64,000 nucleotides of DNA from JACDBZ01 sp038233215 (lineage in GTDB: Bacteria > Chloroflexota > Limnocylindria > QHBO01), in the NCBI GenBank assembly GCA_038233215.1, contig JBBSML010000001.1:1-64000 (forward strand), given 5' to 3'. Positions 25,577-35,105 of this stretch are shown piece after piece. The notes beneath the pieces are model-generated. The model did no database searches, was not told the origin of the DNA, and worked only from the letters and a program-made list of their open reading frames with translations. A program made the translations under genes and the position numbers. Numbering within the stretch: the stretch's first letter is position 1; each line of letters begins with the position of its first letter.

Positions 25577-25652
25577 AACCGCGAAGGTTGAGGCATCAAC
25601 GTGCACCCGAAGTCGCCTTGCGGCCGGGGGCCATCCACTCGGAGGAGATGCA

Positions 25653-26702
25653 TTGAACCTCAAGCGCATCGGGCTGCCGCCCGCGCTCGCAATGGCCATG
25701 GTGGGAGTTCTCGCCCTCGCGGCATGTTCCAGCAACCCCGACGCCACCACCCCACAGGACAGCGCCGGAGAGTCTGCCGCAGGCAATGACGGTTCGCTGA
25801 GCGGTGAGATCGTGATCTCCGGCTCATCGACGGTCGAGCCGATCAGCTCGATCGTGGCCGAGGACTTCCAGGCCGCCAACCCGGACGTCCAGTACTCGGT
25901 CGACGGACCCGGCACGGGCGATGGATTCGTCCAATTCTGTGCCGGGGAGACCGACATCAGCGACGCCTCACGCGCCATCAAGGACGAGGAGGCAGCAATC
26001 TGCGAGGAGAACGGGATCAACTACGTCGAGCTGCAGGTTGCAATCGATGGACTGAGCATCATCACATCCCCGGACAACGCGGACGTCAGCTGCCTCAGCT
26101 TCGGTGACCTCTACGCGCTCCTGGGGCCGGAGTCGCAGGGATTCGAAAATTGGAGCCAGGCCGATGAGCTCGCGGGCGAGCTCGGCGCCGATTTCGGCGA
26201 GATTCACGCTCCGTATCCGGATGCTCCACTGGACGTGACCGCTCCCGGCGAGGAGTCCGGCACGTTCGACAGCTTTGTCGAAATCGTCATCGGCGACGTC
26301 GCCGAGGCGCGTGAGCAGGACGAAACGACCCGTCCGGACTACCAGACGTCGGGCGACGACAACGTCATCATCGAAAACGTCGGGGGCTCGTCGAGCTCAC
26401 TGGGCTGGGTCGGCTTCGCCTTCGCCGACGAGAGCAGCGACGCCGTGAAGTCGCTGGAGGTCGACGGTGGCGAAGGCTGCGTCGCGCCGACCCCCGAGAC
26501 GATCGCCTCCGGCGAGTACCCGATTGCACGGCCGCTCTTCATCTACGTCAACGCCGACGAGGCGGCGGCGCGACCGGAGCTGACGGCGTTCGTGGACTAT
26601 TACCTCTCCGATGAAGGGATCGCCGCGGTGGCGGAGGCTGATTACGTGGACCTCGACACCGCGGCCCTTGACGAGGCCCGCGCTGCCTGGGACGGTCGCT
26701 GA
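25653..26702 (+). CDS. pstS: Phosphate ABC transporter substrate-binding lipoprotein
   Basis: 349 residues. The TTG start has GGAGGAG 6-7 nt upstream. Signal peptide with lipobox LAAC (Cys near 25), a low-complexity linker, then the PBP domain: ISGSSTVEPIS, GPGTGDGFVQFCAGETDISDASRAI, and EESGTFDSF and SSSSLGWVG phosphate-binding segments. It captures phosphate outside the membrane for PstCA. First gene of the pst operon; a hairpin follows it. Confidence 0.95.
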   Translation: MNLKRIGLPPALAMAMVGVLALAACSSNPDATTPQDSAGESAAGNDGSLSGEIVISGSSTVEPISSIVAEDFQAANPDVQYSVDGPGTGDGFVQFCAGETDISDASRAIKDEEAAICEENGINYVELQVAIDGLSIITSPDNADVSCLSFGDLYALLGPESQGFENWSQADELAGELGADFGEIHAPYPDAPLDVTAPGEESGTFDSFVEIVIGDVAEAREQDETTRPDYQTSGDDNVIIENVGGSSSSLGWVGFAFADESSDAVKSLEVDGGEGCVAPTPETIASGEYPIARPLFIYVNADEAAARPELTAFVDYYLSDEGIAAVAEADYVDLDTAALDEARAAWDGR

Positions 26703-26725
26703 GCCAGCGTCTTTGACGCCGGTCG

Positions 26726-26752
26726 GACCGGGCGAGCCGCTCTCGCCCGGTC
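26726..26752 (+). terminator. Intra-operon hairpin between pstS and pstC
   Basis: A perfect 11-bp stem GACCGGGCGAG with its complement around a CCGCT loop, 24 nt after the pstS stop and 37 nt before pstC. No T tract. It probably acts as a partial terminator or mRNA-stabilising structure, giving more PstS than permease. Confidence 0.6.
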
Positions 26753-26788
26753 TGATCTCCACAGCGCATCACGTACCATGAGACACCG

Positions 26789-27730
26789 ATGACGGCCAAC
26801 ACCGCCCGCCCGCCAGCTCCGCTCGCCGCAGCCGACCTCCGCATCGCGGTCGGGCGACATCGGCGAGAACGACTCATCCGCGGGTTGTTCCTGGGAGCGG
26901 CAGCGATGTCGGTGGTCATCAGCATCGCCATCGTCTTCTCGCTCGTCGGGAACGCCCTCTACTTCCTCATCAACGTCGACAAGGGCGCGCTCCTCGCCGA
27001 TGGATGGTTCCCCCGGCGCGGCCTATATGACATCGCGACCATCCTCGCCGGGACGCTCATCATCAGTGGCGTGGCGATGATCGTCGCGACGCCACTCGGC
27101 CTCGGGGCCGGCATCTACCTGTCGGAGTACGCGGGGCCGAGAACCCGCAGATTCCTCAAGCCGAGCCTCGAGATCCTGGCCTCCATCCCCAGCGTGGTGC
27201 TGGGGTTCTTCGCACTGACCTGGATCAGCCCGAACATCGTTCAGCCGCTGACCGGCGCGCCACTGTCGAACATGGCCGCGGCGGGCCTTGCTGTCGGGAT
27301 CCTGATCACGCCGCTCATTGCCTCGATCAGCGAGGACGCCATGCACGCGGTGCCGGCCTACCTGCGCGAGGCGTCGTACGGGCTCGGCGCCCGCAAGCGC
27401 ACGACCAGCCTCGAAGTTGTCTTCCCCGCCGCGATTTCCGGCGTCGTGGCTGCGCTCCTGCTCGGCTTCTCGCGTGCCATCGGCGAGACGATGATCGTGT
27501 CGATCGCTGCCGGCGGCACCGGCGGCTCTCTGTTCGAGCTCAGCCCATTCGAGCCGGGCCAGACCATGACGGCGGCCATGACCGCGCTGGCGATCGGCTC
27601 CGACAGCGTGCGCGGCGCGGAGCTCACCTTCGAGAGCCTCTTCTTCGTCGGCATGCTGCTCTTCCTGATCACGCTCGGCCTGAACCTGATCAGCGACGCG
27701 TTCGTGCGACGCGTGCGGCGGCAGTACTGA
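26789..27730 (+). CDS. pstC: Phosphate ABC transporter permease PstC
   Basis: 313 residues, six helices. FYGLSEYA-equivalent IYLSEYAGPRTRRFLKP, ILASIPSVVLGFFAL, and the EAA loop ASYGLGARKRTTSLEVVFPAA with FSRAIGETMIV are clear PstC features. Forms the inner-membrane channel with PstA. The stop overlaps the pstA start (TGATG). Confidence 0.95.
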   Translation: MTANTARPPAPLAAADLRIAVGRHRRERLIRGLFLGAAAMSVVISIAIVFSLVGNALYFLINVDKGALLADGWFPRRGLYDIATILAGTLIISGVAMIVATPLGLGAGIYLSEYAGPRTRRFLKPSLEILASIPSVVLGFFALTWISPNIVQPLTGAPLSNMAAAGLAVGILITPLIASISEDAMHAVPAYLREASYGLGARKRTTSLEVVFPAAISGVVAALLLGFSRAIGETMIVSIAAGGTGGSLFELSPFEPGQTMTAAMTALAIGSDSVRGAELTFESLFFVGMLLFLITLGLNLISDAFVRRVRRQY

Positions 27731-28644
27731 TGGCGATGCCCACGGCCGTGACGACGCGCGACGCCGTCGAGCAACGTCTCCGAGCCGGGGGAGGCGACAC
27801 CGCGGGACTGCTGCTCCAAGGCGCGCTGCTCCTCTCGCTCCTGGTGGCGCTGGGCGTATTGCTGGTGCTGATCGGCGACATCCTGATCCGCGCGATCCCG
27901 GTGATGACCGAGCGTCCGGCCGACTTTTTGACCTCGCCGCTCTCGTCCCGCCCCGCGCGTGCCGGCATCATCCAGGGCATCGTCGGATCGATGCTGCTCA
28001 TGGCATTCGTGGCAGCGCTCTCGCTTCCTGTCGGCATCGGCGCGGCGGTCTACCTGGAGGAGTACGCACGCGATTCCGCGCTGGCGCGCCTGATCCGGAC
28101 GAACATCCGCAACTTGGCCGGCGTCCCCTCTATCGTCTACGGCCTGCTCGGCCTGGCACTCTTCGTGAGCGCCATCGGCCTGGGCAAGTCGCTCATTGCC
28201 GGCGGGCTGACGCTTGCTGTCCTCGTGCTGCCGATCGTGGTGATCACCACGTCGGAAGCCTTGCGCGCCGTCCCCGGTAGCATCCGCGAGGCCGCTTTCG
28301 GGGTGGGCGCCACCCGCTGGGAGACCATCCGCGGCCACGTTCTGCCATACGCCGCCCCGGGAATCCTGACAGGCACGATCCTGTCGCTGGGCCGCGCGTT
28401 CGGCGAAACGGCCCCGCTGCTGATGGTCGGCGCCATCGCCGGCACGTTCAGCGGGGGCGGGCTTGGTGACATGCTGACCGGCTCGTACACGGCATTGCCG
28501 ACGATTGTCTTCAACTGGTCTGGCCAACCGCAGGATGAGTTCCGATCCCTGACCGCCGCGGCCATTGTCGTGCTGCTCGTCGTCATCCTGCTCGTCAACG
28601 CGAGCGCCATCCTGCTGCGGAACCGATATGACCGAAAGTGGTGA
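27730..28644 (+). CDS. pstA: Phosphate ABC transporter permease PstA
   Basis: 304 residues, six helices. AAVYLEEYARDS, NLAGVPSIVYGLLGLALFV and the EAA loop AFGVGATRWETIRGHVLPYAAPG with GRAFGETAPLLMVGA identify PstA. It overlaps pstC by one base and pstB by 17 nt. Confidence 0.95.
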   Translation: MAMPTAVTTRDAVEQRLRAGGGDTAGLLLQGALLLSLLVALGVLLVLIGDILIRAIPVMTERPADFLTSPLSSRPARAGIIQGIVGSMLLMAFVAALSLPVGIGAAVYLEEYARDSALARLIRTNIRNLAGVPSIVYGLLGLALFVSAIGLGKSLIAGGLTLAVLVLPIVVITTSEALRAVPGSIREAAFGVGATRWETIRGHVLPYAAPGILTGTILSLGRAFGETAPLLMVGAIAGTFSGGGLGDMLTGSYTALPTIVFNWSGQPQDEFRSLTAAAIVVLLVVILLVNASAILLRNRYDRKW

Positions 28645-29575
28645 CCCCTTGACCGTGCAAACGGAGTCGAAGCCGAACCCGATTGGCGAACAGACCGACA
28701 AGCAGAGCAATGGCGAAGGCCCGACAATACGCCTGATGACCACGCTCGATGAGACGACGCAGATCTCGCCCGACGCCGCTGACGACCGGCTGCCGATGCA
28801 GTTTCCTGACGAGGAAGTCGTGTTCGAGCTCGAGGCCGTGTCCTGTTTCTACGGTTCCTTCCGTGCCGTGCGCGATGTCAGCCTCCAGGTTCCGAAGAAC
28901 CAGATCACCGCGCTCATCGGTCCGTCGGGCTGCGGCAAGAGCACCCTGCTACGCAGCTTCAACCGCATGAACGACCTGGTCGACACGGCACACATCGAGG
29001 GCAGCATCCGGTATCACGGCGTCGACCTGTATGCCGATGGTGTGGACCCGGTCGAGGTGCGACGGCGCATCGGCATGGTGTTCCAGAAGCCGAACCCATT
29101 CCCGAAGAGCATCTACGACAACGTGGCGTTTGGACCGAAGGTCGCGGGCTATCGCGGCGACATGGATGAGCTGGTCGAGCGTTCCCTCATGCGGGCCGCG
29201 CTGTGGGACGAGGTCAAGGACAAGCTGCGCCACCCCGGCACCGCGCTCTCCGGTGGTCAACAGCAGCGGCTCTGTATCGCGCGCGCCATCGCCGTCGAGC
29301 CAGATGTCATCCTGATGGACGAGCCGTGCTCCGCGCTCGATCCGATCGCCACGCTGAAGATCGAAGAGCTGATGCGCGAGCTCAAGGAGAACTACACCAT
29401 CGTCATCGTCACTCACAACATGCAGCAGGCTGCGCGCGCCAGCGATGTCACCGCCTTTTTGACCATGGGCGACGACCGCGCGGGCTACCTCGTCGAGATG
29501 GCGCCGACCCAGAACCTGTTCACGCGACCGGAGCACCGCCTCACCGAGGACTACATCACCGGCCGCTTCGGCTGA
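28628..29575 (+). CDS. pstB: Phosphate ABC transporter ATPase PstB
   Basis: 315 residues from the ATG inside the end of pstA. The first 60 residues are polar and not part of the usual PstB, so a downstream ATG (28736) could be the true start; neither has a strong ribosome site. The ATPase core shows Walker A GPSGCGKST, FQKPNPFPKSIYDNVAFG (Q loop typical of PstB), ABC signature LSGGQQQR, Walker B VILMDEPCSALD and the switch THNMQQA. Confidence 0.95.
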   Translation: MTESGDPLTVQTESKPNPIGEQTDKQSNGEGPTIRLMTTLDETTQISPDAADDRLPMQFPDEEVVFELEAVSCFYGSFRAVRDVSLQVPKNQITALIGPSGCGKSTLLRSFNRMNDLVDTAHIEGSIRYHGVDLYADGVDPVEVRRRIGMVFQKPNPFPKSIYDNVAFGPKVAGYRGDMDELVERSLMRAALWDEVKDKLRHPGTALSGGQQQRLCIARAIAVEPDVILMDEPCSALDPIATLKIEELMRELKENYTIVIVTHNMQQAARASDVTAFLTMGDDRAGYLVEMAPTQNLFTRPEHRLTEDYITGRFG

Positions 29576-29591
29576 TGGGAAGGAGGGCGTC

Positions 29592-30284
29592 ATGAGCCAG
29601 GCCGCCAACCAGGTCCCGAGGCCAGCGGGACCGCGGGCGACATTCGATCGCGCGCTCGAAAGCGTTAAGGACGACGTGCTGCGTCTGGGTGCTCGGGTTG
29701 AGGACGCGGTCGAGCGGGCGGGGCGGGCGCTCGTGCAGCGGGACTCCGACCTCGCCGACCGAGTCCGCTGGGACGATGCTGAGGTCAACGAGCTCCAGCG
29801 CCAGATCAACACCGAGATCACAACCCTGATCGCCACGCAGGGTCCGGTGGCCCGCGACGTCCGCGTGCTTCTCGCCCTCTACCACGCAGCCGCCGAGCTC
29901 GAACGCATGGGCGATTACGCCGTGAACATCGCGAAGCTGGCGCAGCAGCTCGCAACAGAGCCAGAAACGCCGATCCTGAAGCAGATCCCGCGCATGGAGC
30001 AGATCTGCCGCGAACAGCTGCGGTTGGCCATGCGTGCGCTCGTCGATATCAGCGAGGAGGCGGCTCGCCGCGTGTGCGAACGAGACGACGAGCTCGACCA
30101 TCTCTACAACAGCGTGTACGAGGACGCGGTGCAGCTGATGACGGTCGCGCCGGAGCGTGCCCGCCAGGCGACCCACATGCTGTTCGCTGCCCACCACCTC
30201 GAGCGGCTCGGTGACCGGGTCACGAACATCGGCGAGGATGTCGTGTACCTGGCCACAGGCCAGGTCGAGGACCTCAACCCCTGA
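29592..30284 (+). CDS. phoU: Phosphate signalling protein PhoU
   Basis: 230 residues. GGAAGGAGGG precedes the ATG. Two PhoU three-helix repeats are present; LERMGDYAVNIAKL and LERLGDRVTNIGEDVVYL are the metal-binding E(R)xGD motifs of the repeats. PhoU links PstSCAB to the PhoR kinase and keeps the Pho regulon off when phosphate is plentiful. Gap of 16 nt to pstB. Confidence 0.95.
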   Translation: MSQAANQVPRPAGPRATFDRALESVKDDVLRLGARVEDAVERAGRALVQRDSDLADRVRWDDAEVNELQRQINTEITTLIATQGPVARDVRVLLALYHAAAELERMGDYAVNIAKLAQQLATEPETPILKQIPRMEQICREQLRLAMRALVDISEEAARRVCERDDELDHLYNSVYEDAVQLMTVAPERARQATHMLFAAHHLERLGDRVTNIGEDVVYLATGQVEDLNP

Positions 30285-30294
30285 GGGGGAACCG

Positions 30295-30993
30295 ATGCGA
30301 CGGCGGCTGCTCCTGGTCGAGGACGATCCCACCTTGCGCCAGGCGCTCACCTTCAACCTGGCCCGCGAGGGCTACGAGGTAACCTCCGCCGCCGATGGAG
30401 AGGCCGCACTGGAGGCCGCTCGCAACGAGCGGCTCGACCTTATCCTCCTCGACGTGATGCTGCCCGGCATGAGCGGTGTCGAGGTGCTGCGCGTCCTACG
30501 TCGCGAGGGCGTCAGCACGCCGGTGATCATCCTCTCGGCCAAGGGGGACGAGATCGATCGCGTCGTTGGTCTGAAGATCGGCGCCGATGACTACGTGGCC
30601 AAGCCGTTCAGCCGTCCCGAGCTGCTGGCGCGGATCGAAGCCGTGCTGCGCCGCCATCGACGAGAGACGGACGAGCCGGAGCGTCGCGAGCAGCTGGCCT
30701 TCGGCAAGGTGGCGATCGACGTGGCGAGACGCGAGGTCACCATCGACGGGGAGGCGGTGCACCTCACCACCAAGGAGTTCGACCTGCTCGCGCACCTGGC
30801 CGCCAATCCGGGCAGGATCTTCACACGCGACCAGCTGCTGGCCCGGATCTGGGGCTACGACTACCTCGGCGATGGCCGCACGGTCGACGTTCACGTGAGC
30901 TGGCTGCGCGGCAAGCTGCGCGCGGCCGACGGCCATAACTACTTCCGCACTGTGCGCGGGGTCGGATACGCCTTCGCGCCGCGGCCGGCGTGA
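30295..30993 (+). CDS. phoB: OmpR-family response regulator, PhoB-like
   Basis: 232 residues. GAGGGGA lies just upstream of the ATG. Receiver domain: LVEDDP (acidic pair), LILLDVMLPG (phospho-Asp near 52), ILSAKGDE (Thr/Ser switch) and GADDYVAKPFS (Lys). The C-terminal winged helix has HLTTKEFDLLAHLAANPGR and GDGRTVDVHVSWLRGKL. Position directly after phoU and before a kinase marks it as the Pho regulator. Its stop overlaps the kinase GTG. Confidence 0.93.
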   Translation: MRRRLLLVEDDPTLRQALTFNLAREGYEVTSAADGEAALEAARNERLDLILLDVMLPGMSGVEVLRVLRREGVSTPVIILSAKGDEIDRVVGLKIGADDYVAKPFSRPELLARIEAVLRRHRRETDEPERREQLAFGKVAIDVARREVTIDGEAVHLTTKEFDLLAHLAANPGRIFTRDQLLARIWGYDYLGDGRTVDVHVSWLRGKLRAADGHNYFRTVRGVGYAFAPRPA

Positions 30994-32063
30994 CCGGCAC
31001 CAACTCCTCCTCGGCGGCTTTCGAGGCGTTGCTCGCCCGTCGCGGCGGGGACCTGCTGATCCTGGTCGACGAGCGGCTGCGGATCGTGCGAGCCGGCCCC
31101 GAGGCAGCCTCGCTCGCCGAGCGTGTCGAGACATCGCTGCGTGGCATGAGTCTCATCGCGGCGTTCGGATCGGCCTCTCTTGACGCGGTGGCGCGCCAGG
31201 TCGCGTCGAGCGGCGTGGCCACGAATGGTGACGCGGATCTCGGCCGGCTCGGGGCCAGGCAGTTTGCCGTCGATGCGGTGCCGCTGGACGACGGCGGCCT
31301 CGTCATGTCGCTGCACGACATCACCGCCCTGCGACGCATCGAGCGGGTCAGGCGCGACTTCGTGGCCAACATCAGCCATGAGCTGCGAACGCCGCTCACA
31401 TCCATCAAGCTGCTTGCCGAGACACTGAGCTCGGGAACCGTCGACGACGCACCGACCATGCGGGATTTCGCAATACAGATCGAGCGCGAGACCGATCATC
31501 TCGCCCAACTCGTCGATGAACTGCTGGACCTCTCAATGATCGAGTCGGGCGAGACGGAGCTGGCGCTCGAAGCCCTGGATCCTGACGAGGTCGTCTCCGC
31601 GACGGCCGATCGGATCGGCCCGGTGGCTGAACGCCGCGATGTCCGGGTCCTCAGGCTGCCCCGTCCAGGGGATGACGTCCAGGCGCTTGCCGACCCGACG
31701 CGCCTCGGGCAGGCGCTGCTGAACCTCACCCACAACGCGGTGAAGTACAGCCATGGCGGCGGCGAAGTGCGGCTCGGCTGGGAGATCACCGCCGACCGCG
31801 TTCGGTTCACCGTCGCCGACGACGGAATTGGCGTTCCCGAGACGCACCAGGGCAGGATCTTCGAGCGCTTCTACAAGGTGGACCGATCACGCTCCCGCGC
31901 CCGCGAAGCCGACGGTGACGCCGGACCCCTCAGCGGATCGGCCGGCCTGGGCCTGGCCATCGTGCGGCACATCGCCGAGGCCCACCGCGGCGCGGCCGGG
32001 CTTCGGTCGGAAGAGGGCATCGGTTCCACCTTCTGGATCGAGATCCCCCGCGTCGGCGCTTGA
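30990..32063 (+). CDS. phoR: Soluble PhoR-like histidine kinase
   Basis: 357 residues from a GTG in GTGA overlap with the regulator gene. A short PAS-like domain (about 20-115) leads to the H box ISHELRTPLTSIKLL, then N box NLTHNAVKYS, G1 DDGIGVP, F FERFYKVD and G2 GSAGLGLAI. Unlike E. coli PhoR, no transmembrane or membrane-anchoring segment is present, so it is cytoplasmic and must sense through PhoU/Pst or through the PAS-like domain. It controls PhoB phosphorylation. Confidence 0.92.
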   Translation: MTGTNSSSAAFEALLARRGGDLLILVDERLRIVRAGPEAASLAERVETSLRGMSLIAAFGSASLDAVARQVASSGVATNGDADLGRLGARQFAVDAVPLDDGGLVMSLHDITALRRIERVRRDFVANISHELRTPLTSIKLLAETLSSGTVDDAPTMRDFAIQIERETDHLAQLVDELLDLSMIESGETELALEALDPDEVVSATADRIGPVAERRDVRVLRLPRPGDDVQALADPTRLGQALLNLTHNAVKYSHGGGEVRLGWEITADRVRFTVADDGIGVPETHQGRIFERFYKVDRSRSRAREADGDAGPLSGSAGLGLAIVRHIAEAHRGAAGLRSEEGIGSTFWIEIPRVGA

Positions 32064-32084
32064 TCCAGCACGCATCAACGCGTG

Positions 32085-34145
32085 TCAGTCGTTTCGTCGA
32101 ATGAGTGCCCGGTGCAAAAACGTGAGGACGTCCGCGCGTTCGTCGATCAGCTTGCTGACCGGCTTGCCGAGGCCGTGCCCGGCGTCGGTATCGATGCGGA
32201 TGATGACCGGAGCATCGCCCGATTGTGCGGCCTGGAGCGCCGCCGCGAACTTGAACGAGTGGCCGGGCACCACGCGATCATCATGATCCCCGGTCGTGAC
32301 CAGCGTCGGCGGATAGCGCGTCCCGTCGCGGATGTTGTGCAATGGGGAATACGCGCGCAGTGCGCGGTACTGGTCCGGGTCGTCGGATGAGCCGTAGTCG
32401 CTGGTCCAGCCCCAGCCGATGGTGAACCGATGAAATCGCAGCATGTCCATCACGCCCACCTCCGCGATCGCCGCGCCGAACAGCTCCGGATGCTGGGTGA
32501 TGCTGGCCCCCACCAGCAGTCCACCGTTCGAGCGCCCGCTGATGCCGATCCGATCAGCGGTCGTCCATCCCGAAGAGGCCAGGAGGCGCGCGCAGGCCGC
32601 GAAATCGTCGAAGACGTTCTGCTTGTTGTCGAGCCGTCCGGCATCGTGCCAGTCGCGACCGTACTCACCGCCGCCACGCAGTGATGCGACCGCCAGCAGG
32701 CCACCGCGTTCCATCCAGGCCAACCACTCCGCCTTGAACGTCGGGCCGACCGAGAGCTGGAAGCCGCCATAGCCATACAGGAGCGTTGGCACATCGCCGG
32801 TCGGGGTGACGTCGCGCCGATGGCTGAGGAAGAGCGGCACACGAGTCCCGTCGGTCGATGCCACGAAGACCTGCTCGGTGATGTACTCATCGGCGACCCA
32901 CGGCAGCGCCGGCGATGCGAGTTCCCGGACCGCACCATCGGCCATCGCCACGGCGAGGACCAGGGCCGGCGCGGAAAACGTGGTGAATGTGAAGAAGAGA
33001 TCGTCGTCGTCGCGACGACCGGCAAGGTCACCGACCGTGCCGATGCCGGGCAGCTCCACATCGGCAATGCGGCGTCCGTCGGTCTCGAAGATGGTGAGCC
33101 GATGGTGTGCGTCGTGGAGCGTGACGACGGCCAACCGCCCACCGACCAGGCGCACAGTCTCGATGGCGTCCTCCCCTTCCGCGACCACCTCCTGTAGCTC
33201 ACCGGGGCTGGCGAGGGCAGCGGCCACGACCCGACCGCGCGGAGCGTCCCTGTCGGTCAGCAGATAGAGCGTGCCATCGACACCGGCGATGAGCTCGTAG
33301 CGCGCATCGGCCGCGTCGAGAAGCGGTCGGACGTGAGCGCGCTCCACCCCATCAGCGAGGTCCGCGACGTAGATTCGGTTGGTGGGATCCGTCCCGCGCC
33401 ACACACTGATGACGAGAAGGCGACCGTCATCGGTGACCTCCGGCTCGAAGCCCCATTCAGGCTGATCGGGCGTGGCGAAGACCACCGGATCATCCGCCGC
33501 ATCCGTCCCCAGCCTGTGATACCGAAGCTCCATGTCCCGGTTCGGGGCATCGTAGGCGGCACCGGCCGGCGGTTCGGGATAGCGACCGTAGAAGAAGCCG
33601 GCGTCGTCGTGCGTCCATGCGGCAGAGGAAAATTTGCTCCATGCCAGCCGATCCGCCAGGTCCTCTCCGGTCGCCAGTCGGCGAATGTTCCAGGTGCGCC
33701 AGTCCGAACCGGCGTCGCTGGCGGCGTAGGCGATCAGCTCGCCGCTCTCGGAAACGGCGATGGCGGACAGGGCGGTGGTGCCATCGGCGCTGAGCTGGTT
33801 CGGATCCAGCAGCTCCTCGCCAACCTCATCCGGAGATTCTGCCGTCCAGAGGACGTCCTGGTCCTGAAGCCCGGTGTTGCGCAACTGGAACCAGCGGTCG
33901 CCACGCCGCCACGGAGCGCCGGCGCGATGGTGATCCCACAGCTCAGCCAGGCGAGTCCGAATCTTCCGGCGCGCGGGAACATCGCCAAGGACGCGTTCGG
34001 TCAGCGCGTTTTGCGCCTCGATCCAGGCGCGCGAGGCCGGCGCATCGGCATCCTCGAGGGGTCGATACGGATCGGCGATGCGCTCGCCGTGGTAATCGTC
34101 GACCTGGTCGCTGGTCGGCGCGGTCGGATACTCGAGCTGAGGCAT
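32085..34145 (-). CDS. Prolyl oligopeptidase (S9A family)
   Basis: 686 residues, full length. N-terminal DYHGERIADPYRPLED is the family start; a beta-propeller follows, then the alpha/beta-hydrolase catalytic domain with Ser in GISGRSNGGLL, Asp in TTGDHDDRVVP and His in DAGHGLG. It cleaves short peptides after proline, probably in the cytoplasm because no signal peptide is seen. Convergent with the phoR gene, separated by 21 nt. Confidence 0.95.
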   Translation of the reverse strand: MPQLEYPTAPTSDQVDDYHGERIADPYRPLEDADAPASRAWIEAQNALTERVLGDVPARRKIRTRLAELWDHHRAGAPWRRGDRWFQLRNTGLQDQDVLWTAESPDEVGEELLDPNQLSADGTTALSAIAVSESGELIAYAASDAGSDWRTWNIRRLATGEDLADRLAWSKFSSAAWTHDDAGFFYGRYPEPPAGAAYDAPNRDMELRYHRLGTDAADDPVVFATPDQPEWGFEPEVTDDGRLLVISVWRGTDPTNRIYVADLADGVERAHVRPLLDAADARYELIAGVDGTLYLLTDRDAPRGRVVAAALASPGELQEVVAEGEDAIETVRLVGGRLAVVTLHDAHHRLTIFETDGRRIADVELPGIGTVGDLAGRRDDDDLFFTFTTFSAPALVLAVAMADGAVRELASPALPWVADEYITEQVFVASTDGTRVPLFLSHRRDVTPTGDVPTLLYGYGGFQLSVGPTFKAEWLAWMERGGLLAVASLRGGGEYGRDWHDAGRLDNKQNVFDDFAACARLLASSGWTTADRIGISGRSNGGLLVGASITQHPELFGAAIAEVGVMDMLRFHRFTIGWGWTSDYGSSDDPDQYRALRAYSPLHNIRDGTRYPPTLVTTGDHDDRVVPGHSFKFAAALQAAQSGDAPVIIRIDTDAGHGLGKPVSKLIDERADVLTFLHRALIRRND

Positions 34146-34442
34146 CGGGTCATGGTAGCGATCGAACGTGCCGTTGAGCCGGATTGCACGCAGCGTTGAC
34201 CGCTCTCTGATGGCAGCCCCACAGCATCAGGCAACGCAACGACTGAAATTCTTCTTCCTACGACGCCGCCGGGGACATCCGACCCCGACCTGGCGCCGCG
34301 CGCCGTCAGATCTGCCGATCGACGTTCGCCTCAGCCCTCCATCCACCCACGAGCAGCACACGCATCCGGCAGAGCGCGCTGAGAATGCTGACGGGAGGCC
34401 CCGCCCGCGGGCGCATCGGCCCATCTGGGAGCGCTGACGACC
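34146..34442. other. Intergenic stretch, no gene seen
   Basis: About 300 nt between the prolyl oligopeptidase start and the YceI stop. It should hold the peptidase promoter; no convincing -10/-35 pair or gene is visible. Confidence 0.5.
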
Positions 34443-35033
34443 CTAGGCTCTGACGGCCTGCGCGTCGCGCTCGATGAGCTGGGTCTCGGTCTGGGCCTTG
34501 GCGTCCGCGGCCAACGAGACGGCGGCGATGTCGATCTCGATCGTGATGTCCTTGCTGACCAACCACCCGCCCTGCTCGAGGGTGACGTTCCAGTTCAGCC
34601 CGAAATCGTCTCGGTTGACCTTGGTGCTGGCACTGAACGCGGCGCGCTCGCCACCCTGCATGTTCGGGACAACGCCCGCGAATTCGGCATCGAGGACGGC
34701 CGGCCGGGTCGTGCCGCGAATGGTGAGGTTGCCGTAAATCTTGCCGCTTCGCTCGTTTCTGTTGCGCTCGATACTGGTGCTGACGAAGTCGATCGTCGGA
34801 AATTCATCGGTCTTCAGGAAGTCGTCGGACCGCAGGTGCTGGTCTCGCGCATCCTGGCCGGTGTCGATCGACGCCGCGTCGATGCTGACACGAACACTCG
34901 AGGCCTCGTGATTGTCCGGATCAAAGTGAAGGTCGAATTCGGCGATCTTCATGCTGCCGCGCACGGTGGTGATCATCATGTGTTTGGCGGTGAAAGTGAC
35001 GGCCGAATGGGCAGGGTCGAGAGTCCAGGTCAT
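34443..35033 (-). CDS. YceI family protein
   Basis: 196 residues. TWTLDPAHSAVTFTAKHMMI is the classic YceI start; VRGSM...FDPDNHEASSV, RDQHLRSDDFLKTDEFPTI and TIRGTTRPAVLDAE follow. YceI forms a lipocalin-like barrel that binds polyisoprenoids or fatty amides. No signal peptide, so cytoplasmic here. It is divergent from a MarR regulator with an operator in the 107-bp gap, so its expression is probably MarR-controlled. Confidence 0.92.
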   Translation of the reverse strand: MTWTLDPAHSAVTFTAKHMMITTVRGSMKIAEFDLHFDPDNHEASSVRVSIDAASIDTGQDARDQHLRSDDFLKTDEFPTIDFVSTSIERNRNERSGKIYGNLTIRGTTRPAVLDAEFAGVVPNMQGGERAAFSASTKVNRDDFGLNWNVTLEQGGWLVSKDITIEIDIAAVSLAADAKAQTETQLIERDAQAVRA

Positions 35034-35076
35034 GAGAAAGCGCGCTCCAGGTTCGTGTGCGGGTGGTATGGTCTGA

Positions 35077-35105
35077 TTGACTATGCAACTATATACCCAT
35101 ATCGT
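35077..35105 (+). promoter_or_regulatory. Promoter of the MarR gene
   Basis: TTGACT (35077-35082), 17-nt spacer, TATCGT (35100-35105). Both boxes flank or lie within the inverted repeat at 35085-35108, so repressor binding would occlude the promoter. Confidence 0.5.
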
